Assembly: GCF_003027925.1 (NCBI RefSeq)
Contig: NZ_PYPS01000026.1
Span: forward strand, 1-64,000
Reading direction: 5' to 3'
DNA: 64,000 nt
DNA from: Micromonospora sp. RP3T
GTDB taxonomy: Bacteria > Actinomycetota > Actinomycetes > Mycobacteriales > Micromonosporaceae
Shown here: one piece after another, positions 48,352-58,590 of the stretch
Numbering within the stretch: position 1 is the first letter of the stretch
Layout: every line of letters begins with the position of its first letter
Program-made: the position numbers and the translations under genes
The notes under the pieces: generated by a model
What the model was told of the DNA's origin: nothing
Database searches by the model: none
The model's input: only the letters and a program-made list of their open reading frames with translations

Positions 48352-48380
48352 TTTCACGCGCATCAATGTGTGGTTAGCAT
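48352..48380 (+). promoter_or_regulatory. Candidate promoter of the subtilisin gene
   Basis: TTTCAC (48352-48357) and TAGCAT (48375-48380) are 17 bases apart, 72 bases before the ATG, in a locally AT-richer part of the divergent gap. The -35 is weak. Confidence 0.35.
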
Positions 48381-48452
48381 TCCCGTCAACATCCGTCGAT
48401 GGGCGGCCCGCCGGCCACGAACCGGCCGGCCCGCCCGGTAGGGAGCCAGACG

Positions 48453-49673
48453 ATGCCCGACGTGTCCGTCCCCCGGCGTCGCGTGCTGCACGCGTTCGCC
48501 GTCACGGCCGCCGCCGCGGCCCTCACCGCCGCCGCCGCCACCCCGGCCCTCGCCGCGCCGACCGGTCAGGTCCGGTTCGCCGGCGCCGCCGACGCCGTCA
48601 GCGGCAGCTACCTGGTCGTGCTCAAGGGCGACGCGGTCGGCGCCGCGAACAGCCGCACCGCGCGTACCGCCGTGCCGGAGCGGGCCGCCGGCCTGACGAA
48701 GCGCTACGGCGGCAGCGTCGCCACGGTGTGGAGCGCCGCGCTCACCGGCTACAACGCGAAGATGAGCATCGGACAGGCGCGCCGGCTGGCCGCCGACCCG
48801 GCCGTCGCGTACGTGGAGCAGGACCGCCGGGTGACCGTCCAGGGCACCCAGACCGGCGCCACCTGGGGGCTGGACCGCATCGACCAGCGCAACCTGCCGC
48901 TCAACAGCACCTACACCTACCCGAACACCGCCACCAACGTGCGCGCGTACATCATCGACACCGGCATCCGGACCACGCACAGCCAGTTCGGCGGCCGGGC
49001 CACCTGGGGCACCAACACGGTGGACAGCAACAACACCGACTGCAACGGCCACGGCACGCACGTCGCCGGCACGGTCGGCGGCAGCACCTACGGCGTGGCC
49101 AAGGGCGTCCGCCTGATCGCGGTCAAGGTGCTCAACTGCTCCGGCAGCGGCAGCACCGCCGGCGTGGTCAACGGCGTCAACTGGGTCACCTCGAACGCGG
49201 TCAAGCCGGCCGTGGCGAACATGAGCCTCGGCGGCGGCGTCAGCACCACGCTGGACAACGCGGTGGCCAACTCGATCAGCTCCGGCATCACGTACGCGCT
49301 CGCGGCCGGCAACTCCAACGCCAACGCCTGCAACTCCTCGCCGGCCCGGGTCGCCTCGGCGATCACGGTGGGCTCCACCACCAGCACCGACGCGCGGTCG
49401 TCCTTCTCCAACTACGGCACCTGTGTGGACATCTTCGCGCCGGGCTCGTCGATCACGTCGTCGTGGAACAGCAGCGACAGCGCGACCAACACCATCAGCG
49501 GCACCTCGATGGCGTCGCCGCACGTGGCGGGCGCCGCGGCGCTGGTGCTGTCGGCGAACCCGTCCTACACCCCGGCGCAGGTGGCCAGCTACCTGACCAG
49601 CAACGCCACCACCGGCAAGGTGACCAGCCCGGGCACGGGCTCGCCGAACCGGCTGCTCTTCGTCGTCAACTGA
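48453..49673 (+). CDS. Secreted subtilisin-like serine protease (S8)
   Basis: 406 aa. It is an extracellular protease made as a pre-pro-enzyme. The signal peptide (about 1-35) has an RRRVLHAF twin-Arg-like start. An inhibitor I9 propeptide (about 45-120) contains YLVVLKGDA and ends VAYVEQDRRVTV. The catalytic triad is Asp in YIIDTGIRTTH (about 169), His in CNGHGTHVAGTVGG (about 200) and Ser in GTSMASPHVAGAAAL (about 351). It resembles proteinase K-type enzymes with several cysteines. It ends at a strong hairpin. Confidence 0.95.
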   Translation: MPDVSVPRRRVLHAFAVTAAAAALTAAAATPALAAPTGQVRFAGAADAVSGSYLVVLKGDAVGAANSRTARTAVPERAAGLTKRYGGSVATVWSAALTGYNAKMSIGQARRLAADPAVAYVEQDRRVTVQGTQTGATWGLDRIDQRNLPLNSTYTYPNTATNVRAYIIDTGIRTTHSQFGGRATWGTNTVDSNNTDCNGHGTHVAGTVGGSTYGVAKGVRLIAVKVLNCSGSGSTAGVVNGVNWVTSNAVKPAVANMSLGGGVSTTLDNAVANSISSGITYALAAGNSNANACNSSPARVASAITVGSTTSTDARSSFSNYGTCVDIFAPGSSITSSWNSSDSATNTISGTSMASPHVAGAAALVLSANPSYTPAQVASYLTSNATTGKVTSPGTGSPNRLLFVVN

Positions 49674-49689
49674 CACCCGTCGGCTGACC

Positions 49690-49726
49690 GCGGCCCGGTG
49701 GATTCGAGTGGAGTCCACCGGGCCGC
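49690..49726 (+). terminator. Hairpin after subtilisin gene
   Basis: GCGGCCCGGTGGA (49690-49702) pairs perfectly with TCCACCGGGCCGC (49714-49726), 17 bases beyond the stop codon. Confidence 0.65.
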
Positions 49727-49787
49727 GTCGTGCCGGGTGTCGGAGAGTCGGCGGCGGGAGCGGTGGCCGGGGCGGCAGGATGGGGGC

Positions 49788-50363
49788 ATGACGCTCTCCC
49801 TCCCCATCGACCCGCAGGCCAACGAACTGCTGCGGCGCGACCCGCTGGCCCTGCTGCTCGGGATGGTGCTTGACCAGCAGGTGCCGATGGAGAAGGCGTT
49901 CTCCTCGCCGTACGTGCTGGCGCAACGGCTCGGCCACGAGCCGGACGCCCGGGAGCTGGCCGGGTACGACCCGGACGCGCTGGTGGCGCTGTTCGCCCGG
50001 CCGCCGGCGCTGCACCGGTTCCCGAAGGCGATGGCAGCCCGGGTGCAGGAGGTCTGCCGGGCGCTCGTCGAGCGCTACGACGGCGACCCGGCGCGGCTCT
50101 GGTCGGAGGCGGCGGACGGCGCGGAGCTGCTGCGTCGGGTCGGCGAGCTGCCGGGCTTCGGCCGGCAGAAGGCGCAGATCTTCGTGGCGCTGCTCGGCAA
50201 GCGGTTCGGGGTCGCCCCGGCGGGCTGGCGCGAGGCGGCCGGCGCCTACGGCGAGGCGGAGGCGTACCGGTCGGTCGCCGACGTGACCGACCCGGAGTCG
50301 CTGGGCCGGGTGCGCGAGTTCAAGCAGCGGATGAAGGCGGAGGCGAAGGCCGCGAAGGGCTGA
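49788..50363 (+). CDS. HhH-GPD-type DNA glycosylase-like protein
   Basis: 191 aa. It resembles the actinobacterial HhH-GPD family of base-excision proteins: LLLGMVLDQQVPMEKAF, then the hairpin-loop RRVGELPGFGRQKAQIFVALL. The expected catalytic Asp that normally follows the HhH in a V-D-T/V-H-V stretch is not obvious, since the C-terminus reads GVAPAGWREAAG. It may be a non-catalytic or unusual member. ATG 49788 gives MTLSLPIDPQANELL. It is convergent with the toxin-antitoxin-like pair. Confidence 0.75.
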   Translation: MTLSLPIDPQANELLRRDPLALLLGMVLDQQVPMEKAFSSPYVLAQRLGHEPDARELAGYDPDALVALFARPPALHRFPKAMAARVQEVCRALVERYDGDPARLWSEAADGAELLRRVGELPGFGRQKAQIFVALLGKRFGVAPAGWREAAGAYGEAEAYRSVADVTDPESLGRVREFKQRMKAEAKAAKG

Positions 50364-50376
50364 CCCGTTCCACCGC

Positions 50377-50688
50377 TCAGGCGGCGGTCGGGCGGGACAG
50401 CGAGGCGAGCGCGCGGCGGACGTCGGCCAGCGAGACCGTGGCCGAGTCGTCCAGGTCGGCCAGGCCCGCCTCGATCCACTGCCGCATCAGCGTGGTCACC
50501 CCGATGCCACGCGCGTCGGCGGCGGCCCGGACCCGTTCGTACGTCTCCAGCGGGAGGCGTACCGACCGGCTGACCATCGGGACGTCGGTGTCGGGGGTGG
50601 GCAGTTGCGCCGGCGACGTCTCGTCGATCAGGTCGGCGAACGCGTCGCCGCCGGCGTGGAACCGCTTGGTCGCCTCGTCACGGTGCAT
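50377..50688 (-). CDS. Ribbon-helix-helix (CopG-like) antitoxin candidate
   Basis: 103 aa. The central RHH motif is VSRSVRLPLETYERVRAAA followed by GIGVTTLMRQWIEAGL, as in CopG-family antitoxins that bind operators as dimers. The N-terminal ~35 residues and the acidic C-terminal part could wrap the toxin. Its ATG (50688) lies inside the preceding toxin-like gene, overlapping it by 11 bases, so the two are strictly co-translated. Toxin-first order is like BrnT-BrnA and HigBA pairs. Confidence 0.7.
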   Translation of the reverse strand: MHRDEATKRFHAGGDAFADLIDETSPAQLPTPDTDVPMVSRSVRLPLETYERVRAAADARGIGVTTLMRQWIEAGLADLDDSATVSLADVRRALASLSRPTAA

Positions 50689-50989
50689 GGTGACCGCCTC
50701 CTCGTCGGCGTGCCCTCCGCACCGCCTCGTCGTAGCGCTTGGCCTCGACGTCGCTCAGCTCGCGGGCGGAGAGGATGTCCCAGTCGTTGTCGGTGCCGTC
50801 TGCCTCGGCCAGCAGCACGGCGAGGCGCCGGCCGCGGTGGTCGGTGGCGTAGACCACCATCACGTCGTCGCCCAAGTGCCGGATGACCCGGCGGTTGCTG
50901 TGCAGGGCCTCCCAGACTTCCCCGGGTGTGACGTCGTAGACCCGCAGGTTCGCCAGCGCCTCGTCGGTGAAGCTGAACCGGTTGGCCAC
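50678..50989 (-). CDS. BrnT-like toxin candidate
   Basis: 103 aa. It is a small basic protein with the pattern of BrnT/RelE-fold RNases: FSFTDEALANLRVYDVTPGEVWEAL (a helix that would precede the sheet), DDVMVVYATDHRGRRLAVLLAE strands, and the C-terminal WDILSARELSDVEAKRYDEA close to the BrnT R-x-M-S/T-x-x-E motif. The link to BrnT is by resemblance only. GTG 50989 is chosen because a TACGCT -10 (minus strand, 51001-50996) ends six bases before it, which suggests leaderless transcription. Confidence 0.62.
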   Translation of the reverse strand: MANRFSFTDEALANLRVYDVTPGEVWEALHSNRRVIRHLGDDVMVVYATDHRGRRLAVLLAEADGTDNDWDILSARELSDVEAKRYDEAVRRARRRGGGHHAP

Positions 50990-50995
50990 GAGCGG

Positions 50996-51019
50996 AGCGT
51001 ACCACGCACGTAACACGTC
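50996..51019 (-). promoter_or_regulatory. Leaderless promoter and possible autoregulatory site of TA pair
   Basis: On the minus strand TACGCT (51001-50996) lies six bases before the toxin GTG. Just upstream is ACGTGTTACGT, an ACGT-N3-ACGT palindrome on which an RHH antitoxin dimer could bind. No convincing -35 is seen. Confidence 0.4.
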
Positions 51020-51087
51020 ACCTGATTGTCGCCGATCACCTGCCCCGGGTGACAGGATGGGCGGTATCCCCTCGTAGGAGGTCCGTG

Positions 51088-51444
51088 GTGAAGCGTCAGG
51101 CCTACCAGCCGATCCTGATCACCGACGCCCGGCGCAGCCAGGACGACCAGCTCAGCAGCCGGCAGAAACGCTATGTGCTGATGATGGGCATCCGGGTCGC
51201 CTGCATCGTCGTGGGCGCCGTCCTGGTCGGCGTCAAGGCCCCGCTGCTCTGGCTGTGGCTGCCGCTGTGCGCGCTCGGCATGGTGCTCATCCCGTGGCTC
51301 GCGGTGCTGCTGGCGAACGACCGCCCGCCGAAGGAGGAGCACCGGCTGGCCAACCGTTTCCAGCCCCGGGGCCGCGACGAGACCCCGCCGATGGCGCTCT
51401 CCGCCGAGGAACGCCCGCACAAGGTCATCGATGCCGAGCCCTGA
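51088..51444 (+). CDS. DUF3099 family membrane protein
   Basis: 118 aa. The family start QAYQPILITDARRSQDDQL and the QKRYVLMMGIRVACIV stretch are diagnostic of DUF3099. Two transmembrane helices (about 29-47 and 52-74) form a hairpin, with a hydrophilic C-terminus EERPHKVIDAEP. Function is unknown. GTG 51088 is chosen over 51085 because AGGAGG (51076-51081) is six bases away. Confidence 0.82.
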   Translation: MKRQAYQPILITDARRSQDDQLSSRQKRYVLMMGIRVACIVVGAVLVGVKAPLLWLWLPLCALGMVLIPWLAVLLANDRPPKEEHRLANRFQPRGRDETPPMALSAEERPHKVIDAEP

Positions 51445-51496
51445 CCGGTCGAGATCACGCTCCGTGACGCCGGCCCGGAGAGTTCGCCGGCGGACC

Positions 51497-51536
51497 GATA
51501 TACCCCTCAGGCATAGACATGACCAGGAGGTATGAC
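51497..51536. repeat. Family B nested palindrome, copy 3
   Basis: It runs GATATACCCCTCAGGC, has a degenerate core CATAGACATGAC, and ends GGAGGTATGAC. It aligns without gaps to the copies at 1043 and 23310. It lies between the convergent DUF3099 and PfkB genes. Confidence 0.65.
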
Positions 51537-51664
51537 GGCCGTCAGGCATACCTTGCCCCCTGGCCCGGCGCCCCGGGCCGGAGCCCGGTCACCGCGCGCC
51601 GGCCCGGCCGCCGCCCGGCTACCCGGCACGCCGGGCCCGAACCCGATCACCGCGCGCCCGGCCG

Positions 51665-52561
51665 TCACGCGCCCGGCCGGGCGCCGACAGTGGTCACGGC
51701 CAAGGCGCCGAGGTCGCCGGCGCGGGCCAGCGCCGCCCGGGGGTCCGCCCCGGCCAGCCAGGCGGTGAGCAGGCCGGCCGCGAACGCGTCCCCGGCGCCG
51801 GTGACGTCCACCACGGCCACCCCGGGCGCGGGGGCCGTCTCCACCCGGCCGCCGCGCTCCACCCAGACCGCCCCGGCCGCGCCGCGCTTCACCACCACCC
51901 GGTGCGCCACCGAGGTCAACGCCCGGCCCTGCGCCGCCGGATCCAGGCCACCGGCAAGCACGGTCGCCTCGTCCGTGTTGACCAGCAGCAGGTCGACGTC
52001 GCGTACCCAGGTCAGGAACGACCCGCCGACGCGCCGCAGCGGCGCCGCGGAGGCCGCGTCGACGCTGACCGTCAGCCCGCGCTCGCGGGCGACGGCCAAC
52101 GCGCGCAGCCCGGCGCCGCGCGACCCGACGTCCAACAGGGTGTACGCGGACAGGTGCAGGTGCCCGACGTCGGGCGCCGCCGCCAGGGTGGCCTCGACGT
52201 GCCGCGCGGTCAGCCGCAGATTCGCGCCGCGCTGACTGACCATGGTGCGCTCCCCGTCGTGGGTGAGCACGATCACCGTGCCCGTCGGGTAGCCCTCGTG
52301 CCGCTCCACCGCGCAGTCCACCCCGATCCCGGTCAGCTCGGCGACCCGGTCCCGGCCGGTCTCGTCGTCGCCCACGGCTGCCACCAGCGTCACGGCCGCC
52401 CCCTGGCCGGCGAGCCAGGCCGCGGTGTTGGCCGCCTGCCCACCGCCGCTGAACCGGATCCCGGCCGCGGTGTCCGAGCCGGTCGCGAGCGGCCCGGACA
52501 GCATCGCGACCACGTCCGTGATCACGTCGCCGACGACGGCGATGCGGGGCACCCCGCTCAC
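51665..52561 (-). CDS. PfkB-family carbohydrate kinase (probable pseudouridine kinase)
   Basis: 298 aa. It has the ribokinase-type fold, with the N-terminal substrate motif GGGQAANTAAWLAGQG and the C-terminal signature VDVTGAGDAFAAGLL carrying the catalytic Asp. Its GTG overlaps the psuG stop (GTGA), so it most likely phosphorylates pseudouridine to the 5'-phosphate that PsuG cleaves; another nucleoside or sugar cannot be ruled out from sequence. GTG 52567 is an alternative start. Confidence 0.82.
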   Translation of the reverse strand: MSGVPRIAVVGDVITDVVAMLSGPLATGSDTAAGIRFSGGGQAANTAAWLAGQGAAVTLVAAVGDDETGRDRVAELTGIGVDCAVERHEGYPTGTVIVLTHDGERTMVSQRGANLRLTARHVEATLAAAPDVGHLHLSAYTLLDVGSRGAGLRALAVARERGLTVSVDAASAAPLRRVGGSFLTWVRDVDLLLVNTDEATVLAGGLDPAAQGRALTSVAHRVVVKRGAAGAVWVERGGRVETAPAPGVAVVDVTGAGDAFAAGLLTAWLAGADPRAALARAGDLGALAVTTVGARPGA

Positions 52562-53472
52562 GCGCACCGGGCGACCGCGATGCGCGCCGCCAGGTCGGCG
52601 TTGCGCAGGATGATCCGGACGTTCACCGCCAGGCTGGCGCCCTCGGTGGCGGCGTGGAAGTGGGCCAGCAGGAACGGGGTCACCGCCTTGCCGGTGATCC
52701 CCTCCCGGGCCAGCGCCGCCAACCCGTCCGCGAGCGTGCGGTCGTGCAGCGCCGGGTCGAGCTGCTCGTCGGCCGGCAGCGGGTTGGCCACGATCAGCCC
52801 GCCGGTGTGCACACCCTGTTCGGCGCGGGCGGCCAGCACGTCGGCCACCCGCTCCGGCGAGTCCACCGACCAGTCCAGGTCGAAGCCGGCGTCGGTGAGG
52901 TAGAAGCCGGGGAACCGGCGGGTGCGGTAGCCCACCACGCCCACCCCCAGCGTCTCCAGCCGCTCCAACGTGGCGCCCACGTCCAGGATCGACTTCACGC
53001 CGGCGCAGACCACCGCGATCGGCGTGCGGGCCAACGTGACCAGGTCCGCGGACTCGTCGAACGTGTGCGCCGCCTCCCGGTGCACCCCGCCCAGCCCGCC
53101 GGTGGCGAAAACGCCGATCCCGGCCGCCGCCGCCACCGCGCTGGTGGCCGCCACCGTGGTGGCGCCGTCCGCGCCGGTCGCCGCCGCCGGCGCCAGGTCG
53201 CGGACCGAGAGCTTGCTCACGCCGTCGACCGTGGCGAGCCGGGTGAGCTGGGTGTCGTCGAGCCCGACCCGAAGCTCGCCGCCGACCATGCCGATGGTGG
53301 CCGGGACCGCGCCCGCGTCCCGGACCGCCTGCTCGATCTGCCGCGCCACGCGCAGGTTGTCCGGCCGGGGGAGGCCGTGCGACACGATGGTGCTCTCCAG
53401 CGCCACGACCGGCCGCCCGGCGCGCAGGGCGTCGGCCACCTCACCACCGAGACTGATGCGAAAGTTGGTCAC
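52558..53472 (-). CDS. psuG: Pseudouridine-5'-phosphate glycosidase
   Basis: 304 aa. It splits pseudouridine 5'-phosphate into uracil and ribose 5-phosphate, breaking the C-C glycosidic bond. Signatures are VALESTIVSHGLPRPDN with the catalytic Glu, ATIGMVGGELRVG, the AATSAVAAAAGIGVFATGGLGGVHR metal site region and KSILDVGATLERLET. GTG 53472 lies seven bases after a TACCGT -10 (minus strand, 53485-53480), suggesting a leaderless message. It is first in a two-gene operon with the PfkB kinase. Confidence 0.93.
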   Translation of the reverse strand: MTNFRISLGGEVADALRAGRPVVALESTIVSHGLPRPDNLRVARQIEQAVRDAGAVPATIGMVGGELRVGLDDTQLTRLATVDGVSKLSVRDLAPAAATGADGATTVAATSAVAAAAGIGVFATGGLGGVHREAAHTFDESADLVTLARTPIAVVCAGVKSILDVGATLERLETLGVGVVGYRTRRFPGFYLTDAGFDLDWSVDSPERVADVLAARAEQGVHTGGLIVANPLPADEQLDPALHDRTLADGLAALAREGITGKAVTPFLLAHFHAATEGASLAVNVRIILRNADLAARIAVARCA

Positions 53473-53479
53473 TTCCGTT

Positions 53480-53485
53480 ACGGTA
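53480..53485 (-). promoter_or_regulatory. -10 element of psuG (leaderless)
   Basis: TACCGT on the minus strand lies seven bases before the psuG GTG, so transcription would begin at or next to the start codon. Confidence 0.4.
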
Positions 53486-53559
53486 CGGGCCGCCCGCCGG
53501 AGGGCCGTGGTGGACCCGACCCGGCCGGCCTGCAAAACTGGGAAGCCGGAGGTGGGGAC

Positions 53560-53778
53560 GTGAGCACTGAGATTCTGGAGCGCCCGGAGCAGAAGGAGGC
53601 CGACACCGGCCCCGAGATGTTCCACTACGTGCGCAAGGACAAGATCGCCGAGAGCGCGGTCATGGGCACGTACGTCATCGCGCTGTGCGGGGAGACCTTC
53701 CCGGTGACCAAGGCCGCCAAGCCCGGTTCACCGGTCTGCCCGAAGTGCAAGGAGATCTACGAGTCCTGGGGCGAGTGA
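53560..53778 (+). CDS. DUF3039 family protein
   Basis: 72 aa. It is a small actinobacterial protein with an MFHYVRKDKIAESAVMG core and a probable zinc site made of CGETFPVT and VCPKCKEIYESW. Function is unknown. GTG 53560 lies in a GGAGGTGGGGAC ribosome site. It is divergent from psuG and 40 bases from the next gene on the same strand. Confidence 0.82.
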   Translation: MSTEILERPEQKEADTGPEMFHYVRKDKIAESAVMGTYVIALCGETFPVTKAAKPGSPVCPKCKEIYESWGE

Positions 53779-53818
53779 TCGCGGGCGGCTCCGCCGCCCG
53801 CCCACGTAACCTGCGCCG

Positions 53819-54469
53819 GTGACCACCTCCGCCGCCCTGCTCCTCGCCGACCTCACCGGCGTGGCGGTCTTCGCCGCCTCCGGCGCCTCCGCGGCGGTGG
53901 CCAAACGGCTCGACCTGTTCGGAGTGGTCTTCGTCGGTGTGGTCGCCGCCCTCGGCGGCGGCATCTTCCGTGACCTGGTCATCGACGAGGTGCCCCCGCT
54001 GGCGTTCGCCGACTGGCGGTACGCGGTCACCGCGGCCGTCACCGCCGCCGCCGTGTTCCGCCTGCACCCGCAGCTCGCCCGGCTGCGCACCACCGTGCTG
54101 GTGCTGGACGCCGCCGGGCTGGCCCTGTTCACCGTCACCGGCACGCTCAAGGCGCTCGACGCGCACGTGCCGGCCGTCGGCGCCTGCATGATCGGCATGC
54201 TCACCGCGATCGGCGGCGGGCTGGGCCGCGACCTGCTCACCGGCGAGATCCCGGTGGTGCTGCGCCGGGAGATCTACGCGGTGGCCGCGCTCGCCGGCTC
54301 GATCGTGGTGGCGCTGCTGTCGACGTACGGGCAGGCCACCACCGGACCGCTGACCGGTGCCGCGGTCTTCGTCTTCGGGCTGCGGCTGATCTCGCTGCGC
54401 CGGCGCTGGTCCGCCCCGGTGCCGACGGTCCGCCCGCCGCGTACCGGCGCCCCGGGACCACTGCCCTGA
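53819..54469 (+). CDS. TRIC/UPF0126 family cation-channel-like membrane protein
   Basis: 216 aa with about seven hydrophobic helices made of two similar halves. Each half carries the family motif: ALGGGIFRDLVIDEVP and AIGGGLGRDLLTGEIP. Prokaryotic members of this fold are trimeric monovalent cation channels; some (YadS, YicG) have been linked to glycine. The real substrate here is not known. GTG 53819 is the start. The C-terminal tail is Pro/Arg-rich. Confidence 0.85.
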   Translation: MTTSAALLLADLTGVAVFAASGASAAVAKRLDLFGVVFVGVVAALGGGIFRDLVIDEVPPLAFADWRYAVTAAVTAAAVFRLHPQLARLRTTVLVLDAAGLALFTVTGTLKALDAHVPAVGACMIGMLTAIGGGLGRDLLTGEIPVVLRREIYAVAALAGSIVVALLSTYGQATTGPLTGAAVFVFGLRLISLRRRWSAPVPTVRPPRTGAPGPLP

Positions 54470-54646
54470 GCCGTCCCGCCCGGGGTGGGCTGATGTGACC
54501 AGCGTGGCGTCGGGTGGGGCGGCCCGGGCCCGCTGGTTATGCTGAGTCGGCCTTCGCGGCACTGATGCGCGAGGGCGTTTTCATGGGCGGCGGCCCCCGT
54601 GGCCCCGGTCGGGCCCGTCGCCGTCCGCGGCGGAGAGGAGCTACCC

Positions 54647-56380
54647 GTGCCACCGCGGTTGCCGGCGCTCGACACGTTCCCACCACTGCGTTCCTGGCAA
54701 CGCAAGGCGATGGTGGAATACCTGCGCCGTCGGGCCGAGGACTTCACCGCGGTCGCCACCCCCGGCGCCGGAAAGACCACCTTCGCCCTGCGGATCGCCG
54801 CCGAGCTGCTCGCCGACGGCACCGTCGAGGCGGTCACCGTGGTCGCGCCGACGGAGCACCTGAAGACCCAGTGGGCGCAGGCCGCGGCCCGGGTCGGCAT
54901 CCAGCTCGACGCCGCGTTCCGCAACGCCGACCTGCACTCCGCCGCCGACTTCCACGGCGCGGTGGTCACGTACGCCCAGGTCGGCATGGCGCCGCAGGTG
55001 CACCGGCGGCGCACCATGACCCGGCGGACGCTTGTCATCCTGGACGAGATCCACCACGCCGGCGACGCCCGCACCTGGGGCGACGGCGTCAAGGCGGCGT
55101 TCGAACCCGCGGTACGCCGGCTGATGCTCACCGGCACGCCGTTCCGTTCCGACGACAACCCGATCCCGTTCATCAGCTACGAGCGCGGCGGGGACGGGCT
55201 GCTGCGCTCCCGCGCCGACTCGGTCTACGGCTACGCCGACGCGCTGCGCGACGGCGTGGTCCGACCGGTGCTGTTCCTGGCCTACTCCGGGGAGACCCGG
55301 TGGCGCACGAACGCCGGCGACGAGCTGGCCGCCCGGCTGGGCGAGCCGATGACGCAGGACCTGATCGCGCAGGCGTGGCGGACCGCGCTGGACCCGGCCG
55401 GCGACTGGATGCCGCAGGTGCTGCGCGCCGCCGACGCCCGACTGAGCACGCTGCGCGCCAACGGCATGCCGGACGCGGGCGGTCTGGTCATCGCCACCGA
55501 CCAGCAGGTCGCCCGCGCGTACGCCAAGCTGCTGGAGCAGGTGACCGGCGAGAAGGCCGCCGTGGTGCTCTCCGACGACCAGGGCGCGTCCGCGCGGATC
55601 GCGACGTTCGCGGCCTCCGAGCAGCGCTGGCTGGTCGCGGTGCGGATGGTGTCCGAGGGCGTGGACATCCCCCGGCTGGCCGTCGGCGTGTACGCGACGA
55701 GCGCCAGCACCGCGCTCTACTTCGCGCAGGCGATCGGCCGCTTCGTCCGGGCCCGCCGGCCGGGCGAGACCGCCTCGGTCTTCCTGCCCAGCGTGCCGCA
55801 CCTGCTCGGGCTGGCCAGCGAGATGGAGATCGAGCGGGACCACGTGCTCGGCAAGCCGAAGGACTCCGACGGCTTCGACGACGACCTGCTGGAGCGTGCC
55901 CAACGCGATGACGGGGCCAGCGGCGAGCTGGAGAAGCGGTTCGCGGCGCTCTCCGCCACCGCCGAACTGGACCAGGTGATCTTCGATGGCGCGTCGTTCG
56001 GCACCGCGGCCCAGGCCGGCACGCCGGAGGAGGAGGAATACCTCGGCCTCCCCGGTCTGCTCACCGCCGACCAGGTTTCGCTGCTGCTGACCAAGCGGCA
56101 GGCCGACCAGCTCGCCGCGCAGAAGCGCCGGGCGGCCCAGCGGGCCGCTGAGCCGGCCGCTGCGGCCCCGGCGGCGGCGCCCCCACCGATGAGTGCGGCC
56201 CAGCGTCGGGTGGCGCTACGGCGGCAACTGAACGCCCTGGTGGCCGCCCGGCACCATCGCACCGGCCAGCCGCACGGGAAGATCCACGCCGAGCTGCGTC
56301 GGCTCTGCGGCGGCCCGCCCAGCGCCCAGGCGACGATCGAGCAGCTCGAGGAGCGCATCGCCACCGTGCAGACGTTGTAA
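54647..56380 (+). CDS. DEAD/DEAH-box (superfamily 2) helicase
   Basis: 577 aa. Motif I is VATPGAGKTTFAL, motif II DEIHHAGD, motif III LTGTPFRSD, and motif VI QAIGRFVRARRPGE, as in the XPB/ComF-like restriction-type helicases. It starts with LRSWQRKAMVEYL, a Q-motif-like entry. The C-terminal 140 residues are Ala/Gln-rich helices, then ARHHRTGQPHGKIHAELRRLCGG, which is conserved in actinobacteria. The DNA or RNA substrate is unknown. GTG 54647 has GAGAGGAG six bases upstream. The TAA stop is supplied by a family A repeat. Confidence 0.88.
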   Translation: MPPRLPALDTFPPLRSWQRKAMVEYLRRRAEDFTAVATPGAGKTTFALRIAAELLADGTVEAVTVVAPTEHLKTQWAQAAARVGIQLDAAFRNADLHSAADFHGAVVTYAQVGMAPQVHRRRTMTRRTLVILDEIHHAGDARTWGDGVKAAFEPAVRRLMLTGTPFRSDDNPIPFISYERGGDGLLRSRADSVYGYADALRDGVVRPVLFLAYSGETRWRTNAGDELAARLGEPMTQDLIAQAWRTALDPAGDWMPQVLRAADARLSTLRANGMPDAGGLVIATDQQVARAYAKLLEQVTGEKAAVVLSDDQGASARIATFAASEQRWLVAVRMVSEGVDIPRLAVGVYATSASTALYFAQAIGRFVRARRPGETASVFLPSVPHLLGLASEMEIERDHVLGKPKDSDGFDDDLLERAQRDDGASGELEKRFAALSATAELDQVIFDGASFGTAAQAGTPEEEEYLGLPGLLTADQVSLLLTKRQADQLAAQKRRAAQRAAEPAAAAPAAAPPPMSAAQRRVALRRQLNALVAARHHRTGQPHGKIHAELRRLCGGPPSAQATIEQLEERIATVQTL

Positions 56381-56433
56381 GGAAGGGCCCCTTCTTAACG
56401 CCTCCGGTAGAGGCGGGGCCCCCTGTTAACACC
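56377..56433. repeat. Family A repeat, two cores
   Basis: GTAAGGAAGGGCCCCTTC opens the element; cores begin at 56384 (one G short) and 56415, 31 bases apart, with TTAACGCCTCCGGTAGAGG between. The opening TAA is the helicase stop codon. It lies between convergent genes. Confidence 0.85.
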
Positions 56434-56449
56434 CGGCGCGGGGACGAAA

Positions 56450-56488
56450 AACCGACCGGAGGCCCCGTTCGGGTGCCTCCGGTCGGTT
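56450..56488 (-). terminator. Rho-independent terminator of the DUF7455 gene
   Basis: AACCGACCGGAGGC (56450-56463) pairs perfectly with 56475-56488 around an 11-base loop. Read on the minus strand the stem is followed by TTTTT, a classic intrinsic terminator and rare in this window for having a U-tract. Confidence 0.85.
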
Positions 56489-56516
56489 ATGTCGAGTTGC
56501 GGATTGTCTGTCGGAC

Positions 56517-56750
56517 TCAGTTCGCCATGAGATCGGTGCCGCGCCAACTGAACTCCGGGTCCGTCGCGTACCGCACGGTGATCTTCACGAGATCCTCCGC
56601 GTACTTGTTCGCGTGGTGCCCACAGAACACCAGCTCGCTCCCACCCGAGAGGGTGATCCGGAGCTTGCCGGCAGCATTACAGCGGTCGCACCGTTCATCG
56701 GCGGCCGGGGGGCTCACCGTCTCGGGCGGCGGCGTGAGGGTCGGGGTCAT
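56517..56750 (-). CDS. DUF7455 family zinc-ribbon-like protein
   Basis: 77 aa. The central CDRCNAAGKLRITLSGG and FCGHHANKYAEDL form a probable C2/CH zinc site. The N-terminus is Thr/Pro-rich and the C-terminus ends FSWRGTDLMAN. It is a conserved actinobacterial neighbour of the principal sigma factor gene and its function is unknown. ATG 56750 is preceded by AGGAGGA. It has its own intrinsic terminator. Confidence 0.8.
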   Translation of the reverse strand: MTPTLTPPPETVSPPAADERCDRCNAAGKLRITLSGGSELVFCGHHANKYAEDLVKITVRYATDPEFSWRGTDLMAN

Positions 56751-56997
56751 CGCCTTCCTCCTCTGGTCGTCACCGATGAACACACTCGTCGGTCGTTGCT
56801 CACCTATCCTGCAACACCCATCTCGGGCTCTGCCTTCCCTGTGTGCCCGCGGGGGACCGAGGTCACACCTGGCGTGGAAGACAGTGTGCCGTGCACCAAG
56901 GGTGCCACGTCAACGATCACAAACAGGCAACCGACCGATCAAGGATCGGTGTTCTACGGGTGGTGATCAAACCGACACGTCTGGTTGACGTGCGCGG

Positions 56998-58590
<1,593 letters not shown>

